The notes under the pieces were generated by a model. It was not told the origin of the DNA and did no database searches. It saw only the letters and a program-made list of their open reading frames with translations. Positions 57,808 to 64,000 of a stretch of DNA of 64,000 bases are shown here, piece by piece. The DNA is from Tsuneonella sediminis (GTDB lineage Bacteria; Pseudomonadota; Alphaproteobacteria; Sphingomonadales; Sphingomonadaceae). The DNA lies in NCBI RefSeq assembly GCF_051912845.1, contig NZ_JBNCBU010000001.1, positions 1,674,001 to 1,738,000 of the forward strand, written 5' to 3'. The position numbers were made by a program, and so were the translations under genes. How positions within the stretch are numbered: the stretch's first letter is position 1; each line of letters begins with the position of its first letter.

Positions 57808-59292
57808 TCAATCGACGATCCGACGCGGCGCCGAATCATCGTTAACGCGAATCTCCGCCGTCGGGGCAGGGATGTCAACGGTGCGCGTCGACTGCACGGT
57901 CGGGTCGGGGTCCCGCGACCAGTCGTTCCACTTGTTCCGGACCCGGTCGTAATTGACTTGCGGATCGTAGAGCGGTCCGTCGTCCTCGAGGCCCAGATCG
58001 CGCGCCTCCGCCCTGCCCATCGCGGCAAGCAGGCTGAACCCGGCTACGTAGGCGTTACGCCGCGCGGTGATCAGCTGCGCTCGCGCGTTGACCAGTTCCT
58101 GTTCGGCGTTGAGGATGTCGAGTATCGTGCGATTGCCGACCGTGTTCTCGGCGCGCACGCCCTCCAGGCTGAGGGCGGCGGCGTCGACCGCGGTCTGGTT
58201 GCTGGCGATGATCTGGGTCGCTGCCAGCCAGCTGGAATAGGCCGAGCGAACCTGCGCGATCACGTCGCGCTCGGCCGCGATCACGCTCTCCAGCGCGGCG
58301 GCAGACCGGGCCTGCGCCTGGCGCTGGAGCGCGGCAGGGCGCCCGCCCTGGAACAGCGGAATCGACATGCTGACGCCGGCCTGGACGGCGGTGCTGGTCT
58401 GCGGGAACGTCACGCCCGGGGTGGGGCTTGAGATCGTCCCGAGGTAGTTGGTGTAGTCCCCCCCGGTGAAGACGGAAACGCGCGGCAGGCGCCCCGCGCC
58501 CGCGACGTTGACGTCGTATCGCGATGCCTCGGCGCGCTCGCGGGCGGCGATGATGTCGGGATTCTGCTCGAGCGCGATCGCCACCGCATCTTCCGCGCTG
58601 GCCGGCATTCCGGGCAGCGGGGGCGGGGGCTGGAGATCGTCGGGCGCCATGCCGGTAAGCTGGATATAGGTCTCGCGCGCGCTGATCAGGTTGGCCTGGG
58701 CGCTGCGATAGTTGCCCTGCGCGAGCGCCAGGCGCGCCTGCGACTGGGCCACGTCGGTACGGGTCAGGTCGCCGATCTCGAACCTGTCGCTGGTCGCCTG
58801 GGTATTCACCGTCAGCACCTCGACCTGGCTGGCGTTGAGCCCGACGAGCGCTTCCCCGCGGATGACGTCCATGTACGCCGCGACGACCTGGGTGAAGATC
58901 GCCGATTCGGTGCCGCGCAGGTCGGCCTGCCCGGCCTCGACGCGGGTTTCGGCGGCCTTGACCGCGTTCTTGACCGCGCCGCCCGAATAGATGGGCACGC
59001 CGAGGTCGGCGCCGGCGATGATTGCGCGTTCGGGCGCGGTGAAGCTCGACGAGCTTTGCTTGACGAACTCGATATACTGGGCGCTCCCGGTCACGTTGGG
59101 CCGGCCTGCAGACTTCTCTATCGGAACGCTTTCGTCGGTAATGCGCTGCTGGGCGCGCGCCGCATGAAGCGTGGGGTTGGTCCGGTAGGCACCGTTGAGC
59201 GCATCGCGCAGGGTGTCCGCCCGGGACGGGACCGCACCGAACGCGGCCAGCGCGCCGCCGAGCAGCAGGACCGCGCGCGCACGGGTGCCCAT
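57808..59292 (-). CDS. tolC: TolC family outer-membrane efflux channel
   Basis: A 494-residue trimeric outer-membrane channel subunit. A signal peptide (about 1-27, AFGAVPSRA) precedes two repeats of the OEP domain with long coiled-coil helices (ALNGAYRTNPTLHAARAQQ..., ASRYDVNVAGAGRLPRVSV...). The conserved TSTAVQAGVSMSIPLFQGG near the beta-barrel and a charged C-terminal tail are also present. It is the exit duct for type I secretion or RND/ABC efflux, but no pump gene is adjacent. ATG 59292 starts directly after the upstream PCMT stop (59295); popZ lies 27 bp downstream. Confidence 0.92.
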   Translation of the reverse strand: MGTRARAVLLLGGALAAFGAVPSRADTLRDALNGAYRTNPTLHAARAQQRITDESVPIEKSAGRPNVTGSAQYIEFVKQSSSSFTAPERAIIAGADLGVPIYSGGAVKNAVKAAETRVEAGQADLRGTESAIFTQVVAAYMDVIRGEALVGLNASQVEVLTVNTQATSDRFEIGDLTRTDVAQSQARLALAQGNYRSAQANLISARETYIQLTGMAPDDLQPPPPLPGMPASAEDAVAIALEQNPDIIAARERAEASRYDVNVAGAGRLPRVSVFTGGDYTNYLGTISSPTPGVTFPQTSTAVQAGVSMSIPLFQGGRPAALQRQAQARSAAALESVIAAERDVIAQVRSAYSSWLAATQIIASNQTAVDAAALSLEGVRAENTVGNRTILDILNAEQELVNARAQLITARRNAYVAGFSLLAAMGRAEARDLGLEDDGPLYDPQVNYDRVRNKWNDWSRDPDPTVQSTRTVDIPAPTAEIRVNDDSAPRRIVD

Positions 59293-59294
59293 TG

Positions 59295-59891
59295 TCAGAA
59301 GCTCCACGCCTTTGGCTTGTCGAACGCGGAGAGCCGCGGGATGCCGATTTCTGCCAGCGGCAGCAGTGCCAGCCGGTCGCCCGATACCCCGCCCAGGGCG
59401 AGGCGTGTGACCCCGTCCTCGACGAGGCCAGTGATGATCCGGCCATCGCGGGCGAGCCGTCTGGCCAGCGCGTGAGGAACTTCCTCGGCGGCACCGTCGA
59501 TCATGATCAGGGTGAAGTCGCCCTTGCGCCCCTTGAGCGCGTCCGCGGGCGAAACCACGGTCACCGACCCGGCGATACCGTCGAGCAGCGCCGGGAGGTA
59601 TCCGCTGCCGCCGTCGATCACCAGTACCCGGTCAGCCGGTGTCGGTTTCGCTTCGGCCAGCATGCGCGCATGCACCAGCGGAGCGGCAAGCATTGCCCCG
59701 CCGCCGATCGGCACAGCCCGGTCGATATAGGCCGCGCTCCGGGCGCTCTCCGGGACGAAATCCTCGCGCGGGACGGCGGCCATGCGCGCCAGCACCCACG
59801 GTTCGTTGACGCCGCTCGTCCGCAACTGGCTATCGATCATCGCGCGGCGCGCGGTCGAAAAATCGGGATGGGGGCGGGGGGCGGATGCCAT
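59295..59891 (-). CDS. Protein-L-isoaspartate O-methyltransferase family protein
   Basis: A 198-residue PCMT-like protein. The N-terminal half (ARRAMIDSQLRTSGVNEPWVLARMAAVPREDFVPE) matches the PCMT substrate region. The SAM loop reads VLVIDGGSGYLPALL, departing from the usual E-GTGSGY motif, so methyltransferase activity is doubtful. Its position directly upstream of tolC (2-bp gap) is conserved in alphaproteobacteria. ATG 59891 with CAGGG upstream is favoured; ATG 59918 would give a longer N-terminus. Confidence 0.75.
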   Translation of the reverse strand: MASAPRPHPDFSTARRAMIDSQLRTSGVNEPWVLARMAAVPREDFVPESARSAAYIDRAVPIGGGAMLAAPLVHARMLAEAKPTPADRVLVIDGGSGYLPALLDGIAGSVTVVSPADALKGRKGDFTLIMIDGAAEEVPHALARRLARDGRIITGLVEDGVTRLALGGVSGDRLALLPLAEIGIPRLSAFDKPKAWSF

Positions 59892-60040
59892 GTTCTCGAA
59901 ACCCTGTCTTAACGACATAATACAGCCGGTCAACGATTTGGTCATTGGCTCAAACAGGCGCAATGGCCAAGCGCTTTGACGCCCTACAACGGCGATCCTA
60001 TCGCGGGTGTGGCGATTCGATCAGGAGGAGACGGGTTCCG

Positions 60041-61567
60041 ATGAGCAACATGGTTTCTATCCGCGAAAGCGACCTGATCGAGAGCGTGGCCGACGCGCTC
60101 CAGTTCATCAGCTACTATCATCCGATGGACTACATCCGCGCGCTGGGCGATGCCTATGCGGCGGAACAGGGCCCGGCCGCGAAGGATGCGATTGCGCAGA
60201 TCCTTACCAACAGCCGCATGTGCGCCGAGGGGCACCGGCCGATCTGCCAGGACACGGGAATCGTCAACGTGTTCGTGAAATGGGGGCAGGACTGCCGGCT
60301 CGAATCGGACCGGTCGCTTCAGGACGTCGTCGATGAGGGCGTGCGCCGCGCCTACAACCATCCCGAGAACAAGCTGCGCGCCTCGGTCCTCGCCGACCCC
60401 GCGTTTACCCGCCGCAACACCCGCGACAACACCCCGTGCGTGCTTTCGGTCGAGATGGTGCCCGGCAGGACGGTGTCCATAGATGTCGCGGCGAAAGGCG
60501 GGGGGAGCGAAAACAAGTCGAAGTTCAAGATGATGAACCCCAGCGATTCGATCGTCGACTGGGTGCTCGAGATGCTGCCCCAGATGGGCGCCGGCTGGTG
60601 TCCGCCGGGCATGCTCGGCATCGGCATCGGCGGCACGGCCGAACACTGCGTCAAGCTTGCGAAGCAGAGCCTCATGGAGCCGATCGACATGGCCCAGCTC
60701 AAGGCGCGGGGCCCGCAGAACGATATCGAGGCGCTGCGGATCGAGATCTTCGACAAGGTCAATGCGCTCGGGATAGGAGCACAGGGGCTCGGCGGGCTCG
60801 CAACGGTGCTCGACGTCAAGATCATGGACTGGCCGTGCCACGCCGCGGGCAAGCCGGTGGCCATGATTCCCAACTGCGCTGCGACCCGCCACGCGCATTT
60901 CACGCTCGACGGCTCGGGGCCGAGCTTTCTCGAAAAGCCGAAGCTGTCCGATTGGCCCGAGGTGCACTGGACCCCCGACGCGTCGGCGAAACGTGTCGAC
61001 CTCGATTCCCTCACGCCCGAAGAGGTCGCGAGCTGGAAGGCCGGGGACCGCCTCCTGCTGAACGGCGCGATGCTCACCGGACGGGACGCCGCGCACAAAC
61101 GCATCGCGGACATGCTCGCGAAGGGCGAGGAGCTCCCGGTCAGCTTCCGGGGCCGCGCGATCTACTACGTCGGCCCGGTCGATCCGGTGGTCGGCGAAGT
61201 CGTCGGCCCGGCCGGCCCGACCACGGCAACCCGGATGGATAAGTTCACCGACATGATGCTGGAGCTCGGCCTGCTGGCGATGATCGGCAAGGCCGAGCGG
61301 GGGCAGGGCGCGGTGCAGGAAATCGCCCGGCACAAGGTCGCCTACCTCATGGCAGTCGGCGGCGCGGCCTACCTCGTCAGCCGGGCCATCCGCGAAGCCA
61401 GGGTCGTTGCCTTCGAGGAACTGGGCATGGAGGCGATCTACGAGTTCCGGGTCGAGGACATGCCCGTTACCGTCGCTGTCGATTCGGGCGGTGCCAACGT
61501 CCACACGCTGGCACCTGCCGAATGGCGCGCGAAGATCGCCGCGGAAAACCTCCTGCCGGCGGACTGA
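60041..61567 (+). CDS. Fumarate hydratase, class I (iron-sulfur)
   Basis: A 508-residue [4Fe-4S] fumarase of the TCA cycle. The three cluster-ligand regions are visible: C69 in PICQDTG, the GGTAEHCVKLAK cysteine and the PNCAATRH cysteine. The AGPTTATRMDKF and GGAAYLVSRAI segments are also canonical. ATG 60041 is preceded by AGGAGGAG. Class I enzymes are oxygen-sensitive; a class II fumC, if present, lies elsewhere. It is divergent from the PCMT gene (149 bp between starts). Confidence 0.94.
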   Translation: MSNMVSIRESDLIESVADALQFISYYHPMDYIRALGDAYAAEQGPAAKDAIAQILTNSRMCAEGHRPICQDTGIVNVFVKWGQDCRLESDRSLQDVVDEGVRRAYNHPENKLRASVLADPAFTRRNTRDNTPCVLSVEMVPGRTVSIDVAAKGGGSENKSKFKMMNPSDSIVDWVLEMLPQMGAGWCPPGMLGIGIGGTAEHCVKLAKQSLMEPIDMAQLKARGPQNDIEALRIEIFDKVNALGIGAQGLGGLATVLDVKIMDWPCHAAGKPVAMIPNCAATRHAHFTLDGSGPSFLEKPKLSDWPEVHWTPDASAKRVDLDSLTPEEVASWKAGDRLLLNGAMLTGRDAAHKRIADMLAKGEELPVSFRGRAIYYVGPVDPVVGEVVGPAGPTTATRMDKFTDMMLELGLLAMIGKAERGQGAVQEIARHKVAYLMAVGGAAYLVSRAIREARVVAFEELGMEAIYEFRVEDMPVTVAVDSGGANVHTLAPAEWRAKIAAENLLPAD

Positions 61568-61643
61568 CGCAGCCGACGAAGCGCCGAATCGCCTCGACGC
61601 GCGCACTGGCGTCCGGCTGGTCGCTCGGGCACTAGCGAAGGCA

Positions 61644-62867
61644 ATGAACGACCACACTGGATCCGCGCCTCCCGGCGTGTCGCTGCGCACGGTCCTCGCC
61701 TCGATCGCGGGGCTGTGGACCTGCTATTTCGTGCTGGTGACGATCCGCGCGTGGATCGGGCTCGAGCTGCAGGGCGAATTGCTCTGGCGCCGGGCCCTCG
61801 TGTGCCTCGTTGGGATGGCGATCACGTTCGTCATGTGGCTGATCCTGCGCCTTGCGGACCGGCGCCCCCTCGGCTTCCAGATCGGGCTCGCTCTCGTCCT
61901 GGCGATGCCCGCCGCACTCGCAATCGCCCAAATCAACATCCTCGTCTTTGCCGAGGTTCAGGAGAAGGTCGAAAGCAAGATCGCCGAACGGCGTGGCTAT
62001 TCGATCCGGCGCGATGCATCGGGCAACATCGTGATCGAGGCGCCGGCACTGCCCGGTCCCGACGTCGACGGCCCGCTCGGCCCCGACAACGCCGGCCGCG
62101 CGAAGGTCGTGCTGCCGACCGATTCCGATGCCGCTCGCCAATGGTTGCCGATCCTCGAGCTGGCAATAAGCCGCTACTTCCTGTTGCTGTCGTGGGCCGC
62201 ATTGTACCTTGCGCTGAGCGCGATCGGCCGGGCGCGCGAGGCGGAACGGCGCGAGGCCCGCTTCCGCAGCGCGGCGCGCGCGGCCGAATTGCGGTCGCTG
62301 CGCTACCAGGTCAATCCGCACTTCCTGTTCAACGCCTTCAACTCGCTGTCCGCGCTCGTGCTGACCGGCAAGGGCGACCGCGCCGAAGAGATGATCCAGC
62401 GATTGTCGAGCTTCTATCGCCACAGCCTTGCCGACGACCCGACGGGCGACGTCGAACTGGCGGACGAGATCGCCCTCCAGCGCGACTACCTCGCGATCGA
62501 GGCGGTCCGTTTTCCCGAGCGGCTGAAAACCGTGATCGAACTCCCCGCGGAGCTTGAACATCTGCAGGTGCCGGGGATGATCCTCCAGCCGCTGGTCGAG
62601 AACTCGGTCAAGTACGCGGTCGCGCCGGTCGCCCGTCCGGTGACGATCACCATTTCGGCGCGCGAGGAGTATGGCCGCCTCGTCCTCACCGTTTCAGATG
62701 ACGGTCCCGGCGGAACGGACGGTGGAGCGACCGGCTTCGGCATCGGCCTCGCCAACGTGCGCGATAGGATCGAGGCGCGCTTCGGCCCCGATGCGATGCT
62801 CGTCTCGGGCCCTTACGAGGGGGGTTATCGAAGCGAACTGCGATTGCCGATGGTGAAAGATGACTGA
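61644..62867 (+). CDS. Sensor histidine kinase, LytS/YehU (His_kinase) type
   Basis: A 407-residue inner-membrane sensor. Three N-terminal hydrophobic segments (about 14-35, 52-70 and 78-103) are followed by a ~65-residue periplasmic-looking loop and a fourth segment (about 172-195). The kinase core is next: QVNPHFLFNAFNSL with the phospho-acceptor H226, and the N-box LQPLVENSVKYAV. The final G-box GIGLANVRDRI completes an HATPase_c domain. It pairs with the adjacent LytTR regulator (8-nt overlap). The signal is unknown. Confidence 0.92.
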   Translation: MNDHTGSAPPGVSLRTVLASIAGLWTCYFVLVTIRAWIGLELQGELLWRRALVCLVGMAITFVMWLILRLADRRPLGFQIGLALVLAMPAALAIAQINILVFAEVQEKVESKIAERRGYSIRRDASGNIVIEAPALPGPDVDGPLGPDNAGRAKVVLPTDSDAARQWLPILELAISRYFLLLSWAALYLALSAIGRAREAERREARFRSAARAAELRSLRYQVNPHFLFNAFNSLSALVLTGKGDRAEEMIQRLSSFYRHSLADDPTGDVELADEIALQRDYLAIEAVRFPERLKTVIELPAELEHLQVPGMILQPLVENSVKYAVAPVARPVTITISAREEYGRLVLTVSDDGPGGTDGGATGFGIGLANVRDRIEARFGPDAMLVSGPYEGGYRSELRLPMVKDD

Positions 62868-63624
62868 CATGCGCGACGCGAACGACGGGGGCGGATCCGG
62901 CGGACCCTTGCGGGCACTGATCATCGACGACGAGCCGCTGGCGATCGAGCGGATGCAGATCATCTGCGCAAGGATACCCGAGTTGCGGGTGATCGGCACC
63001 GCAAGCGACGGTGCCGCTGCGCTGCGGCTGATCGAGGCTCTCGAACCCGATCTGCTGCTGCTCGACATGACCATGCCCGAGCTGGACGGCCTTGCGGTCG
63101 CGCGCGCGCTCGCCCGGCGGCCGCGGCGGCCCGCGATCGTGTTCGTCACCGCGCACGAGCATTTTGCGGTGGAGGCGTTCGATCTCGAGGCGGTCGACTA
63201 CGTGCTGAAGCCGGCAACGCCCGAACGGCTGGGGCGTGCCATCGAGCGCGCGCTGGCCCGGCGCGACGTCGGCACCTTGCGCCCCCGTGGCACGTGGCTG
63301 ACCGAGTTGTGGGTCCCCCACCGCTCCGAGCTGCTGAGGATCGAGGTGGGTCAGGTGAGCCGGATCGATGCGGAGCGCGACTACGTGCGGCTCCATGTCG
63401 GAGAGCGGAGCTATCTCCTGCTGCAGACGATCGCTGGCCTCGAAAAAAGGCTAGATCCCGCGCAATTCATCCGCATCCACCGCTCGACGATCCTGCGGCG
63501 CGACTGCATCCGCGGCCTGCGGCACGACGGGCTCGGCGTGTGGTCGATAGAGCTTGCCGACGGCGAGGCGCTGCGGATCGGGCGGACCTACCTCGCCAAG
63601 GTCAAGGCGATGGCCGGCCGCTGA
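62860..63624 (+). CDS. LytTR-type response regulator
   Basis: A 254-residue regulator. The receiver domain (about 17-135) has acidic pair DDE, phospho-acceptor D69 (LLLLDMTMPELDGL), T/S in VFVTAHEHF and lysine in YVLKPAT. The C-terminal LytTR DNA-binding domain (about 150-250) has VSRIDAERDYVRLHVG and RIHRSTILRRDCI. LytTR proteins bind pairs of short direct repeats upstream of their target genes. It is co-translated with the sensor (8-nt overlap). The neighbouring UrcA gene could be a target but nothing here shows it. Confidence 0.93.
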   Translation: MTDMRDANDGGGSGGPLRALIIDDEPLAIERMQIICARIPELRVIGTASDGAAALRLIEALEPDLLLLDMTMPELDGLAVARALARRPRRPAIVFVTAHEHFAVEAFDLEAVDYVLKPATPERLGRAIERALARRDVGTLRPRGTWLTELWVPHRSELLRIEVGQVSRIDAERDYVRLHVGERSYLLLQTIAGLEKRLDPAQFIRIHRSTILRRDCIRGLRHDGLGVWSIELADGEALRIGRTYLAKVKAMAGR

Positions 63625-63655
63625 ACCTTGCTTCGCGCCGGATTGCCGAATGATC

Positions 63656-63725
63656 GGGCCGGGAAGGGGGGACTGCTCCTTCCCGGCCCCGGACGCCGCA
63701 ACCGGCGGCGCCGTTTCGTTCATGC
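63656..63725. terminator. Tandem hairpins between the response regulator and the UrcA gene
   Basis: A perfect 12-bp stem (63656-63667 with 63678-63689, 10-nt loop) is followed by a small 5-bp stem (63694-63698 with 63703-63707) and then by GTTTCGTT. It lies between two convergent genes and probably stops both transcripts. Confidence 0.7.
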
Positions 63726-63753
63726 CCGCCGCCTGGCGCAGCGGACCTTGGGT

Positions 63754-64000
63754 TCAGCCGCCCTTGGCCGCCCGGTCGACCAGAGTCGCCATCTGCTGCT
63801 TGGCGAGCTTGGTCGCCTCGGAAACGCAGAACTGCTCGTCGCGAACCCGGCTGCCGCCTCCGGTGCGAACCGGCAGTTCCTTGCAGTAGTCGCGGGCCCC
63901 AGAGGCAATGCGGTTCTTGAGCGTTTCCTGGTCGTGCTTGTTCGACAGGTCGAGATCGCGGTGCACGACGACGAAATCGTCCGGCGCCGCGGCATTGGCA
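63754..64000 (-). CDS. UrcA family protein (N-terminus cut off by the window edge)
   Basis: The C-terminal 81 residues of an UrcA-family secreted protein. The window ends inside the likely mature N-terminus (ANAAAPDDFVV...). The core shows the UrcA pattern: RDLDLSNKHDQETLKNRI, two conserved cysteines (GARDYCKEL and DEQFCVSE) and a helical tail ending LVDRAAKGG. The family is small, exported and of unknown function, common in Sphingomonadales and Caulobacterales. The signal peptide lies outside the window. Confidence 0.75.
   Translation of the reverse strand, partial: ANAAAPDDFVVVHRDLDLSNKHDQETLKNRIASGARDYCKELPVRTGGGSRVRDEQFCVSEATKLAKQQMATLVDRAAKGG

Noticed and set aside
1..64000. tRNA, rRNA, CRISPR arrays, insertion sequences, integrases or phage genes
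   Set aside because: I looked in the gene-free stretches and for transposase or integrase motifs in the translations and found none I could support.

Overview
The window is GC-rich, gene-dense DNA from an alphaproteobacterium, most likely of the order Sphingomonadales (Erythrobacteraceae or Sphingomonadaceae). The placement is inferred from family content: PopZ (DUF2497), TrcR (DUF1013), DUF1192, DUF1491, DUF6489, an UrcA protein, CarD, fimbriae of the spore-coat-U type, GANTC (CcrM) motifs in regulatory DNA, and the block rho-hemJ-hemE / ppsR-maf-aroE-coaE-dnaQ, which flanks the replication origin in Caulobacter and Rickettsia. I see no rRNA, tRNA, CRISPR, transposase or prophage genes.

Layout. 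1-5.8 kb: the 5' end of an unknown gene, proA, an M23 peptidase overlapping a bactofilin gene (envelope shaping), an acyl-CoA ligase and TrcR. 6.1-10.7 kb: GST, quinone reductase, DUF1192 and ClpA. 10.7-13.8 kb: a DNA-ligase-associated MBL exonuclease and its ATP-dependent ligase, separated by a small His-rich exported protein on the other strand. 13.8-19.9 kb (minus strand): gamma-carbonic anhydrase, a membrane spermidine-synthase-like protein, GNAT and hemB, with overlapping ends, then a second M23 peptidase. 20-25.3 kb (plus strand): SUV3-like helicase, S4 RNA-binding protein, FdxA, CarD and two lipoproteins. 25.3-31.9 kb: Sua5, acyl-CoA dehydrogenase, DUF815 ATPase, sorbosone dehydrogenase, free-Met sulfoxide reductase and a glycine-zipper protein. 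31.9-36.3 kb: an archaic (SCPU) chaperone-usher pilus locus.

36.4-52 kb looks like the origin-proximal domain. parB-parA-rsmG-mnmG-mnmE and rho-hemJ-hemE run leftward; ppsR-maf-aroE-coaE-dnaQ and onward run rightward. They diverge from a 313-bp gap (48086-48398) that carries DnaA-box-like nonamers, an AT-rich stretch and four GANTC sites, which I propose as oriC. Four parS sites lie 7-10 kb away, three of them inside rsmG. A PopZ gene lies about 9 kb to the other side, so segregation, polar anchoring and the putative origin all fall within about 21 kb.

52-64 kb holds HPF, PtsN, a thioesterase, DUF1491, a SleB-type hydrolase, exonuclease III, ErpA, a CBS protein, a small membrane protein, a thioredoxin-like ferredoxin, PopZ, TolC, a PCMT-like protein, class I fumarase, a LytS/LytTR two-component pair and the C-terminal part of an UrcA protein. 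Most genes are housekeeping. The notable signals are the origin/parS/PopZ architecture, a dense GANTC cluster in front of the M23-bactofilin operon, an incomplete ligase-associated repair cluster, and a pilus locus without a recognisable tip adhesin.
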